Shown: in pieces, positions 33,825 to 42,414 of the stretch | Numbering within the stretch: the first letter of the stretch is position 1 | Layout: each line of letters starts with the position of its first letter | From: Acanthopleuribacter pedis | GTDB lineage: Bacteria > Acidobacteriota > Holophagae > Acanthopleuribacterales > Acanthopleuribacteraceae | NCBI RefSeq assembly: GCF_017377855.1 | Contig: NZ_JAFREP010000020.1 | Span: 62,001 to 126,000, forward strand | DNA: 64,000 nt | Reading direction: 5' to 3' | Notes under the pieces: model-generated | Database searches by the model: none | Told to the model about the DNA's origin: nothing | The model's input: only the letters and a program-made list of their open reading frames with translations | Program-made: the position numbers and the translations under genes

Positions 33825-36800
33825 ATGTTTTGTCCGCCCTTTCAGGCAGAGAGAACAACACACAACTGGTTTAAGACGAAGGTTCACACCCCCATCTTCT
33901 TGGCTGCTTTGGCCGTTGTCGTATGTTTCGCACCCTTGCACGCGGGAGAACCCGCCGCCAAAATGCCCGTCTGCGACAATCCCGTTCCCTTGAGTTCATC
34001 CAAATCGTTTTTTATCGGCCACAGCTTGGTGAACTTCGACATGCCTTTAATGCTGGAGCGCTTGGTCGCCGATGCCGGTTTGAACGCGGAAGTCGGTACG
34101 CAGGTGAACAACGGCGCCCCCATCCGTTTCAACTGGTCGAACCGTTTCCGTGCATCCTTTCCCGGCGAATGGCCTCCTCCCAACTTTGCAGGCGACGACC
34201 TGCCCTCGGGCGATTGGGACGCGCTGATTATGACCGAAGGCATCCCGCTGCAAACCAACGTCACCTGGAACGAGTCGAGCCGTTATGCGGGCAACTTCGT
34301 TGACCTAGCCCGCCAACACAACAGCGCCACGCGCTCTTATATTTACGAAACATGGCACAGCCTTGACGAAGCAAACTGGCTGCAACGCATCGTCGACGAT
34401 CTCCCCTTGTGGGAAAGCATCATGGAAGACGTCAACGCCACCCGCGACAATGACGCCATGTATTTGATCCCCGCGGGCCAAGCGCTGCGCAACCTCATCC
34501 TCATGATGGAAGGCGGCCAGATTCCCGGTTACACCAACCGCACGCAATTGTTTGTCGACGATATCCACATGAACGACCAAGGCAACTATCTGATTGCCTG
34601 TGTCATGTACGCCGCCCTTTACCGCCGTTCACCGGTCGGCTTGGACCACACCCTCATCGACCGATGGGGCCAGCCGTACAGCGCCCCTTCCGCGGCGATG
34701 GCCGCGGCCATGCAACAAGTAGCTTGGGACACGGTACGTAACTACGAGCACAACGGCTGGGTCTGCAGCGGCGGCGGCAACCAACGCCCCAACGGCACCA
34801 TCGACAGCCCCGCTTCCAACCGCACCATCACCGCCGGTGAGTCCGTTTCCTTTGCCGGCTCCGCGAGTGACCCCGACAACAACACGCCCTTTAGTTATGT
34901 ATGGAACTTCGACGGTGGTGCGGCCAACAGCACCCAGCAAGATCCCGGTTCCGTTCGTTTCGACACACCCGGCAGCTATGATGTCACCTTTACGGTCACC
35001 GATAGCCTCGGCCTCGCCGACAACACACCCGACACGGTGCGTATCACGGTTCAGGCGCCCGCCAACCAAGCACCCGACGGTTCCATCAGCCGCCCTTCCG
35101 GTAACCGGACGATTACCGCCGGCGATCAGGTCACCTTCACCGCCTCGGCGAGTGATCCCGACGGCAACACCCCGCTGAGCTACCTGTGGAACTTCGACGG
35201 CGGTGCCGCCAACAGCACCAACCGCGATCCCGGCAGCGTGCGTTTCAACACGCCCGGAACCTACGACGTGACCTTCACGGTTACCGACAGCCTCGGTCTT
35301 GCCGACCCCACCCCGGACACGGTGCGCATCACGGTTCAGGCGCCAGCCAACCAAGCACCTAACGGCATCATCGACACACCGACCGCCAACCGCACCATTA
35401 CCGCCGGAGACACGGTATCTTTCACCGCATCCGCGAGCGACCCCGACAACCATACCCCGTTCACCTACTTCTGGAACTTCGACGGCGGCGCTGCCAACAG
35501 CACGGCCCAGGATCCCGGCTCGGTTCGTTTCAACACCCCGGGCACCTTCGATGTGACCTTCACGGTCACTGACAACCTTGGTCTTGCCGATCCTGCCCCG
35601 GACACGGTACGCATTACGGTTCAGGCACCCGCCAACCAGGCGCCCAACGGCACCATCGACAGCCCCGCTTCCAATGTGACCATTACCGAGGGAGAATCGG
35701 TTTTCTTTGCCGGCTCGGCGAGCGATCCCGACAACAACACGCCCTTTAGCTATGTGTGGCACTTCGGCGGCGGCGCTTCAAACAGCAGCGCCCAAGATCC
35801 CGGCAACGTGCGTTTCAGCACGCCCGGCACCTATACGGTTACCTTCACGGTCACCGACAGCCTCGGCCTCGCCGACCCCACGCCGGCCTCGGTACGGGTA
35901 ACGGTAGAAGAAGCGGCCAACCAGGCACCCAACGGTACCATTGACACGCCCACCGGCAACGTCACCATCACCGAGGGCCAAACAGTTTCCTTTAGTGGCT
36001 CCGCGAGCGATCCCGACGGCGACACCCCGCTCACCTACGCGTGGAACTTCGGCGGCGGTGCTTCAAACAGCAGCGCCCAAGACCCCGGCGCCGTTCGCTT
36101 TAACAATCCCGGCACCTATACGGTGACCTTTACCGTTACCGACAGCCAGGGCTTGAGTGACCCAACCCCGGCTTCCGTGCGCGTCACCGTTGAAGCCGAA
36201 AACCGCGCCCCCAACGGCCGCATCGACAGCCCCGCTTCCGGCGCGGTCATTCAAGTAGGCGGCACCGTCACCTTCGCGGGCAGCGCGAGCGATCCCGACG
36301 GCGACACCAACTTCCGTTACCTCTGGAACTTTGACGGCGCGGCCGCGGACAGCAGCGCCCAAAACCCCGGCCAGATTCGCTTCGATCAGGAGGGCAGCTA
36401 CACCATTACCTTGCGCGTATGGGACAGCGAAAACCTCGAGGATCCCAGCCCGGCCCAAACCACAATTCAAGTCACCCAGGGGAACCGCGCCCCCAACGGC
36501 ACCATTGACTCTCCCGCCGGAAACCTGACCATCCAACCAGGTCAACAGGTCTTTTTCGCCGGCTCCGCTTCCGATCCAGACGGCGACAGCATGACCTACC
36601 ACTGGAACTACAGCGGCGGCGTTTCCGACAGCACCCGCCAGGATCCAGGTTCACGCATGTTCACCCGACCGGGCCGATACGTTGTTACCTTCACCGTGAC
36701 GGACGAACACGGCGTGAGCGATCCAAGCCCTGCACAAGTGGTGATCACCGTTGAAGAAAACGGTGGTAACGGATCGATTCCGACCATCGCCAGCCCGGCC

Positions 36801-37460
36801 AAAAGTATGTCGGTTGTTGCAGGCGGCTCGGTCATGTTCTCCGGTCTGGTGGGCGACCTGCCCAGCCCGTTGAGCTACCAGTGGAACTTCGGCGGCGGCG
36901 CGCCGGGCAGCAACGTGCTCAACCCCGGCCTGGTCACCTTCAACACGCCCGGCATGTACGAGGTTACCCTGACGGTGTTCAGCCAAAGCGTCAGTTACAC
37001 CAGCCGCCCCCTCATGATTGAGGTGGTTACCTGCGAACAACCCCGCATTATGTACAACACGCTGATCCAAGGCCTGGCCCCGGTCGAGCTGGAAGCGGTC
37101 ATGTGTGATTCCAGTGCCTACACGGTCACCTGGCAGAACCGCACCCGCGGCGGCATCATCGCCCGCGACACCGGCCTGCTCACCCTTGACCCGCAACTCA
37201 CGGAAACCACGACCATTCGCCTCAACCTGTTCCACACCGCGTCCGGTAACAACTTCAACCACGACGTGACGGTATTGGTTCCGGCCAACGCCGAGCTGGC
37301 CGATTACGACGGCAACGGTTGCAACGACCTCGCCGACCTGCGCGGCTATGCGACGAACTGGCGCGACCGCAACAGCGCCATGGATGCCAACGGCGACGAT
37401 GTGATTGACATCCGCGACCTGCTCCACATCAACACCATGGAAGAGGGCGCCTGCCCCTAA
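33825..37460 (+). CDS. Secreted SGNH-like/PKD-repeat/dockerin protein
   Basis: 1211 aa from ATG 33825 with GGAGG five bases before; the longer frame start at 33657 has no ribosome site. Signal peptide IFLAALAVVVCFAPLHAG. Residues 50-300 look like an SGNH hydrolase: FFIGHSLVNF (Ser block) and FVDDIHMNDQGNYL (catalytic Asp-His). Eight PKD domains follow, starting at 34782, 35067, 35352, 35637, 35922, 36204, 36486 and about 36774, each with an AxNGxIDxPxxN-type start and WNFxGG core. The C-terminus holds two Asp-rich dockerin-like calcium loops (DYDGNGCNDLADL; DANGDDVIDIRDLL). Probably a cell-surface or secreted carbohydrate-ester-acting protein; substrate unknown. Confidence 0.9.
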   Translation: MFCPPFQAERTTHNWFKTKVHTPIFLAALAVVVCFAPLHAGEPAAKMPVCDNPVPLSSSKSFFIGHSLVNFDMPLMLERLVADAGLNAEVGTQVNNGAPIRFNWSNRFRASFPGEWPPPNFAGDDLPSGDWDALIMTEGIPLQTNVTWNESSRYAGNFVDLARQHNSATRSYIYETWHSLDEANWLQRIVDDLPLWESIMEDVNATRDNDAMYLIPAGQALRNLILMMEGGQIPGYTNRTQLFVDDIHMNDQGNYLIACVMYAALYRRSPVGLDHTLIDRWGQPYSAPSAAMAAAMQQVAWDTVRNYEHNGWVCSGGGNQRPNGTIDSPASNRTITAGESVSFAGSASDPDNNTPFSYVWNFDGGAANSTQQDPGSVRFDTPGSYDVTFTVTDSLGLADNTPDTVRITVQAPANQAPDGSISRPSGNRTITAGDQVTFTASASDPDGNTPLSYLWNFDGGAANSTNRDPGSVRFNTPGTYDVTFTVTDSLGLADPTPDTVRITVQAPANQAPNGIIDTPTANRTITAGDTVSFTASASDPDNHTPFTYFWNFDGGAANSTAQDPGSVRFNTPGTFDVTFTVTDNLGLADPAPDTVRITVQAPANQAPNGTIDSPASNVTITEGESVFFAGSASDPDNNTPFSYVWHFGGGASNSSAQDPGNVRFSTPGTYTVTFTVTDSLGLADPTPASVRVTVEEAANQAPNGTIDTPTGNVTITEGQTVSFSGSASDPDGDTPLTYAWNFGGGASNSSAQDPGAVRFNNPGTYTVTFTVTDSQGLSDPTPASVRVTVEAENRAPNGRIDSPASGAVIQVGGTVTFAGSASDPDGDTNFRYLWNFDGAAADSSAQNPGQIRFDQEGSYTITLRVWDSENLEDPSPAQTTIQVTQGNRAPNGTIDSPAGNLTIQPGQQVFFAGSASDPDGDSMTYHWNYSGGVSDSTRQDPGSRMFTRPGRYVVTFTVTDEHGVSDPSPAQVVITVEENGGNGSIPTIASPAKSMSVVAGGSVMFSGLVGDLPSPLSYQWNFGGGAPGSNVLNPGLVTFNTPGMYEVTLTVFSQSVSYTSRPLMIEVVTCEQPRIMYNTLIQGLAPVELEAVMCDSSAYTVTWQNRTRGGIIARDTGLLTLDPQLTETTTIRLNLFHTASGNNFNHDVTVLVPANAELADYDGNGCNDLADLRGYATNWRDRNSAMDANGDDVIDIRDLLHINTMEEGACP
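34782..36773. repeat. PKD-coding tandem repeats (285/282-bp units)
   Basis: Unit starts are spaced exactly 285 bp four times (34782 to 35922) and then 282 bp twice (to 36204 and 36486). The units differ in sequence but keep length, pointing to duplication plus gene conversion among domains. Confidence 0.85.
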
Positions 37461-37486
37461 AGCCCTACCAAACCCAATTTTTGAGA

Positions 37487-37512
37487 GGCGGATCGCAAGG
37501 TCCGCCTTTTTT
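37487..37512 (+). terminator. Intrinsic terminator of the PKD exoprotein gene
   Basis: GGCGGA (37487-37492) pairs with TCCGCC (37501-37506), followed by TTTTTT; 27 bp past the stop. Confidence 0.85.
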
Positions 37513-37772
37513 GGTTGCGGGCACACGTCTTATCAAACCGACAAAACTTAACGAACCAAACCCTGAGTTTTCCAAGTGATCATCCCCTTGTTTGTTGTCG
37601 CGTTGTACCAAAACGGAGCGATGTCCGGATCATCGCCGCTTGTTATTGGTTCGTCACGATCGCCTCCTTTCGTGGTGATTATGCGGCCAACTCATGCCTC
37701 GCGCGCTCCGCGAGAGAAGCGTGAAACACAAGCGCCGCTTGCGTTAGGCGGTAGGGACGGGAATGGATTGTC

Positions 37773-38144
37773 TCAAACATCACCACTCCCGTCAGGGTCT
37801 TCAGAACTACCGCCTGTCTCAATGATTTCTCCCGTCGACGGTGCCCCATCGGTTGCTTGACCTTCAGTGTCATGAGCCACGCTTCCATTAATATCAGGTA
37901 CCAACCGCTTTTTAGTAGCAATAGAGGTCAAAACGAGATCCGCACCGCACGCTTGACAGGTCACACGCTTTTCGGGCATAACCAAGCGATAAAACACCCA
38001 TAACGACATGAGCGAACCGATGAATACAGTGGATACAGGATCCACACCAAAGATCGTGACCAAAGGATAGCCTGCTCCCAAAGCAAAGGTCATTGAAAGC
38101 CCGAGGGAAAAACGTTTGTGAAGAAGTGTCAGTTTCATGCGCAT
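37773..38144 (-). CDS. Small membrane protein of unknown function with CxxC
   Basis: 123 aa, not recognised. Two membrane helices (FSLGLSMTFALGAGYPLV and VSTVFIGSLMSLWVFYRLVM) are followed by RVTCQACGADLVL, a single CxxC that could bind metal with a partner chain, and a disordered acidic tail (SSEDPDGSGDV). AGGAG is seven bases before ATG 38144. It stands alone between the exoprotein terminator and a repeat cluster. Confidence 0.6.
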   Translation of the reverse strand: MRMKLTLLHKRFSLGLSMTFALGAGYPLVTIFGVDPVSTVFIGSLMSLWVFYRLVMPEKRVTCQACGADLVLTSIATKKRLVPDINGSVAHDTEGQATDGAPSTGEIIETGGSSEDPDGSGDV

Positions 38145-38287
38145 CTTTATGCTCCTGAATTTCAGATTTGACCGACCGCGTGTTTGAACACGCCGAGGTC
38201 ACCCTGTAATGCGCACCTGGCCGGAAATCGTCTCGCGTTTTTTGTTTTGAAAAACGCCACGCGCTCATTCAATCCTTCTTTCCTTAA

Positions 38288-38528
38288 ACCTAAGAAGTGC
38301 GATAACTCGCGGTGATTGTGGCGAACCCGCATGCCTCACCAGTAGTTCTACCGCGTGTTTAAATAACTGTGATTACTTAGTTTACTTGACTTCACCGTTA
38401 CAAAGAAACGGTGGGGCGGCCGCGACGTAGCGCTGTTACGCCGAAAGGTCGGCCCCGGCGTGCTTTTCCCATACCGTTTCGCTCCAGAACTTTAGCCAAA
38501 ACCCCTCGCTTCAGGGCCTTTTACCTAA
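38288..38528. repeat. Family 2 repeat carrying a family 1 segment
   Basis: Left end ACCTAAGAAGTGCGATAA and right part GCTCCAGAACTTTAGCCAAA to TTTTACCTAA match family 2 in inverse orientation to 61270. The middle (about 38325-38460) is unrelated to other family 2 copies and instead matches the interior of the family 1 copy 21419-21632 (AACCCGCATGCCTCACCAG; ATTACTTAG; AAACGGTGGGGC). Confidence 0.75.
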
Positions 38529-38625
38529 ATTGAGCAATTCTAGGCGGCGCCCTCGCACAAGTATCGGCGCGTCCTGCGCCGTTACTTGTGCGATTGTATC
38601 CACCCGAATCGCACACTTTAGGTTT
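38529..38625. repeat. Family 3 repeat, copy 1
   Basis: GAGCAATTCTAGGCGGCGCC at the left and GTGCGATTGTATCCACCCGA to GCACACTTTAG at the right match 46238-46345 and 45500-45560. The core ATCCACCCGAATCGCA is nearly invariant. Confidence 0.65.
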
Positions 38626-38908
38626 TTGGATAAAGTTAACATCTTCTAAAAAAGCACATTTCCATAAAGTTAAATATGATAGGATTTGAAAATTATATGA
38701 CCTTAAAATGCGTTTTTTGGCGATCAATGACCAACGCTTGTTCCGCAAAGGTTGACCAACCCGCGCTTCACGCTTGAGAGCGATAGCTTCCCGCCGGCGT
38801 TCTTCAAGTTCCAGATGGGAGCGGCCCATGACACCGCGCTATTTGGGTTCTCCGGCCGGGTCTCACGGTTGCCGACTACGTATCGTCGAAATGATGAGGA
38901 CAACCATT

Positions 38909-39478
38909 ATGTCTGCAAAAACGGTGACCCGCCGGCTCCATGCCTGGCACGGCGGCGATGCAACAGCCTTCGAAGTATTGATCGAAGAACAATACACCCA
39001 GCTCAAGAAGCTGGGTCGCTCCCTCCTGGCCAAGGATCGCCTTGGCAATCACCTCCAGGCAACTGAGTTAATTTCCCTGGCCTTCATTTCGCTCAGCAAA
39101 AAACAAGCAATTTCATGGACCGACCGCCAACACTTTTTTCGTGTTGCAGCGCGAACCATGCGTCGTCTGCTCATCCAGGAGGCCCGCCGCCTGAACGCGG
39201 AAAAACGTGGCGCGGACCAGCAACATCAATCTCTAAACGAAGCCTTTACGGTCGCAAGTAATTACAGCGCGGAAGCACTCACCCTCCTCGACGCGGCGCT
39301 CTCCAGCCTTCACCAGGGTGACGCCGAGGCCGGCCAGGTTGTGGAATTGCGGTTTTTTGGCGGTTTTAGCGTAGCCGAGTGCGCCGAGATTCTCGCGGTA
39401 TCCGAACCAACAATTAAACGCAAGTGGCGTTTCGCCAAGGCTTATCTGGCCTCGGCGCTCGCTGAAGCGCGGCCCTGA
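38909..39478 (+). CDS. ECF-type sigma factor (TIGR02999-like)
   Basis: 189 aa from ATG 38909 (AGGACA before; upstream frame has no site). Region 2 starts HAWHGGDATAFEVLIEEQYTQL and includes the LQATELISLAFISL helix typical of the TIGR02999 sub-family; region 4 is VVELRFFGGFSVAECAEILA with VSEPTIKRKWRFAKAYL. Length is normal for the family. Its TGA overlaps the ATG of the kinase gene at 39478, so sigma and kinase are co-translated. This arrangement recalls ECF factors activated by phosphorylation by a partner kinase; no anti-sigma is present. Confidence 0.9.
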   Translation: MSAKTVTRRLHAWHGGDATAFEVLIEEQYTQLKKLGRSLLAKDRLGNHLQATELISLAFISLSKKQAISWTDRQHFFRVAARTMRRLLIQEARRLNAEKRGADQQHQSLNEAFTVASNYSAEALTLLDAALSSLHQGDAEAGQVVELRFFGGFSVAECAEILAVSEPTIKRKWRFAKAYLASALAEARP

Positions 39479-42294
39479 TGACCGCCCATGACGTGGCTCG
39501 ATTGGCACAGTGGTTCGACAAGCTTGCCCAACTAAAACCTGAAGAGCACGACACCTTTTTCGAACGCTGCCGACAAGAAGACCCGGAAACCGCGCGACAG
39601 CTTATTCTCCTCTGGAAACAGGATCAAGCTCGGGAAACGCCACTGGATAAGCCCGCGTTCGCACAACCGCTCGCGGCGCAATTTCGAGAGGAAACCGTGG
39701 ATGGTCCTACCGAGGTACGTGCTCGCCTCAACCAGCTTCCCGAGGCGATACCACGGCAGATTGGCGAATACCAAATCCTGGCCCTGATCGGCAGCGGCGG
39801 TATGGGGACGGTTTATTTAGCACGCCAAAGCCAACCAGAACGCGACGTGGCGCTCAAGGTCCTCAACATGCAGTTGCCCGGCCAAAGAGAGAAAGAGCGT
39901 TTCATTGCTGAGGCAAATATTCTCGCAAAATTGAACCACCCAAACATCTCAACCATTCACCAAGTCGCCCTGGACGCGCAAGGCCACCCCTTTTTGGTCA
40001 TGGAGCACGTTCAAGGAAAACGACTTACCGACTACTGCAATGCAAAGAAGCTCGATATTAGGACCCGTATCGAGCTATTCCTCGAAGTGTGTGACGCCCT
40101 AATTCTCGCGCACCAACGTGGCGTGATCCACCGCGACCTTAAACCCGACCATGTTCTGGTTCATGAAGGTAAAAAACCCGTTGTCAAGATTATTGATTTT
40201 GGTATTGCGCAAGCCGAGGAGGTCAAGCTTCAAACCGTGGACAACGGTGACGGTCCCTTGGGTACACCCTACTATGCAGCCCCGGAACAGCTTCAACCCG
40301 GCGAACCTGTTTTTGATATTCGTGTCGATGTATATGGGCTGGGTACCATTCTTTGGGAACTGCTGGTCGACATTCCCCATTGGGAGCATGAACTGAAGCA
40401 CCCCGGCGAATGGGCGAAATGGCTTAAGGCGCGTTGTGAAGCGCCCCATCGTTCCGCCGCCGAACGGTTTGCAAATAATAGAGAAGCCTTGGAGCAAGCC
40501 GCACGGAACCGAGGGACGAACCCTAAGCAATTAAGGCTGTGGCTGGAACAAGACCTTGACTGGATTCTGGCGAAGGCTCTGGCGATTAATCCCGAACAGC
40601 GCTACGCGGGGGTCACCCAACTCCGGGACGACCTGGTCCTTTTCACCAAGAACAAACCCATCCTGGCCAGGGCCGCTCATACCCGTTACAAGCTCTACAA
40701 ACTATTCAAGCGCCATGCATTCTCGCTTATCACCACGACGGTGGTTGCCACGGTACTCTTGATTTCCACGGTAAGCGCCGTCTACCAGGGACGTCAGGCA
40801 ATTCACGCCAACAAAAAACTGCGTCTCCAAAATGAAAAACTCACCCGACAACAAGCGTTCCTTACCAACCTAATCACCGCCCCCCATCCCAATGTCGCCG
40901 GGCCGGAGTTAAAGGTCGTGGATCTCTTGCTGGAAAGAGAACCCACCTTAAAAACCGTTTTCGAGCGAGATCCTGAGATGGAAGCCCACGCACGCTACAC
41001 GTTCGCAAAACTGTTTTTCGGAATAGACGCCTATCAACAGGCCCTGGACCAACTCGACCAAGCCTTAACCCTAAAAATGAATCTCCAAAAGCACCCCGAC
41101 CTCGAAGCGCTGGCAATGATGATTCTCAAAGCGAAAACACTTAAGCGCCTGCGCAGTTTTGAGGCGTCAAACGAGCTCTATCGTCACATCATCCATCTGC
41201 TTGCCCCCCAAAATAATCCCGAATCGTCCCCAATGCTGGAAGCCGAACGCCTTCATTTTGAAGCGCTTGGCGACTACGCCCATTTGTTCTACCTGCGACA
41301 CAAATTTATTGAGGCGGAGAAATACTACCGCGCCGCAATGCAGGGACAGATGCGCTTGCTTGGGGAAAGTCATGCGGATACGCCGCAAAACATCGCGGGC
41401 CTTGGCATGACCCTCATCAAGCTGCATCGCCTTGATGAGGGGGAAAATCTGTTGCGTCGCGCTTTGGAAATCCAAGATAAGATCTTGGATCACGGTCATC
41501 CGCAGCGACTCAGCACGCTGTCCAATTTAGCTTATGCCCTGCTGCAAACCCCGACCAAGGCGTCACAGGCCGCACGTTACTACCGTGAAGCTTGGCTTTT
41601 GAACCAAGCACATCGTGGCAAGAATCACCCCGTGACCAGACGCAGCTTAAACGGCTTGGTGCGGGCGCATATGGCGGAAGGTGATTACGCGGAGGCCGCC
41701 CATTTGGGTTCTCTTTTGTACCAAGAAGTATGCCGGCCGGATCAGTTGCATACGTCCGAATGCCTGAACGCGGTGACAAACCTTTCCGGTGCCTATGCCA
41801 AATTGGGCGCGCCTGATGTAGGCCTCGATTTAATTCGACAAAACCAAGCCGGCTTTTTACCAAGCAACCTTGATCCATTACCGGCCCACGCCAGGCTTCT
41901 GAACAACCTGGGTGACTACCTGATTAAAATGAATGATGATCGGGCCGCCGTACCCGTTCTTCAAAAAGCGGTTCAACAAAAAATAGAGATACACGGCGAA
42001 AAGACCATTCCAACCTGGAACTCAAAATGTAACCTTGGTTTGGCCTTGGTCAAATCCGGTCAGGTCGCGGCCGGGCTTTGCCTTCTCGATCAAGTGGTCG
42101 CTCAATCCACGGCTCAACTGGGCTCGCGCCAATGGTTGACGCTCTTGTACCAAACCTATCTCGCGGAAGCTTTAGCTGTTAGCGGATCGCCGTGGGAAGC
42201 CAAGGCGCTGCTTACCGCCGTTGACAAGGCCGCCGTCTCCAATCCCGATTTGAAGACGCGCCTCGATCTCGTCGCCACCATCCTGACGCGGTAA
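39478..42294 (+). CDS. Ser/Thr protein kinase with TPR tail, coupled to ECF gene
   Basis: 938 aa. Residues 1-85 are a helical acidic N-terminus. The kinase domain (about 94-380) has IGSGGMGTVYLARQ, VALKVL, HRDLKPDHVLV, DFGIAQ and GTPYYAAPEQ, so all catalytic residues are intact, including the HRD Arg. One membrane helix (ISTVSAVYQG region, about 415-440) precedes 500 residues of TPR units (for example YYRAAMQGQMRLLGESHADT). The start overlaps the sigma gene stop (TGATG). Likely senses a periplasmic signal through the TPR tail and phosphorylates the sigma factor. Confidence 0.92.
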   Translation: MTAHDVARLAQWFDKLAQLKPEEHDTFFERCRQEDPETARQLILLWKQDQARETPLDKPAFAQPLAAQFREETVDGPTEVRARLNQLPEAIPRQIGEYQILALIGSGGMGTVYLARQSQPERDVALKVLNMQLPGQREKERFIAEANILAKLNHPNISTIHQVALDAQGHPFLVMEHVQGKRLTDYCNAKKLDIRTRIELFLEVCDALILAHQRGVIHRDLKPDHVLVHEGKKPVVKIIDFGIAQAEEVKLQTVDNGDGPLGTPYYAAPEQLQPGEPVFDIRVDVYGLGTILWELLVDIPHWEHELKHPGEWAKWLKARCEAPHRSAAERFANNREALEQAARNRGTNPKQLRLWLEQDLDWILAKALAINPEQRYAGVTQLRDDLVLFTKNKPILARAAHTRYKLYKLFKRHAFSLITTTVVATVLLISTVSAVYQGRQAIHANKKLRLQNEKLTRQQAFLTNLITAPHPNVAGPELKVVDLLLEREPTLKTVFERDPEMEAHARYTFAKLFFGIDAYQQALDQLDQALTLKMNLQKHPDLEALAMMILKAKTLKRLRSFEASNELYRHIIHLLAPQNNPESSPMLEAERLHFEALGDYAHLFYLRHKFIEAEKYYRAAMQGQMRLLGESHADTPQNIAGLGMTLIKLHRLDEGENLLRRALEIQDKILDHGHPQRLSTLSNLAYALLQTPTKASQAARYYREAWLLNQAHRGKNHPVTRRSLNGLVRAHMAEGDYAEAAHLGSLLYQEVCRPDQLHTSECLNAVTNLSGAYAKLGAPDVGLDLIRQNQAGFLPSNLDPLPAHARLLNNLGDYLIKMNDDRAAVPVLQKAVQQKIEIHGEKTIPTWNSKCNLGLALVKSGQVAAGLCLLDQVVAQSTAQLGSRQWLTLLYQTYLAEALAVSGSPWEAKALLTAVDKAAVSNPDLKTRLDLVATILTR

Positions 42295-42414
42295 CGTCCT
42301 TCGACACAGAAGGCGCAATGGACGGGTAGGATTTCGGCAAACAATTCAGCAGCCTTGTTCCAGGTGTCCGGCGGTCGCTGTGCCCGCTTGCCCTTCACCA
42401 GAAAGGCGCGTTAG

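Noticed and set aside
34629..35762. 377-aa minus-strand ORF
   Set aside because: Antisense to the PKD repeats; its apparent repeats simply mirror them.
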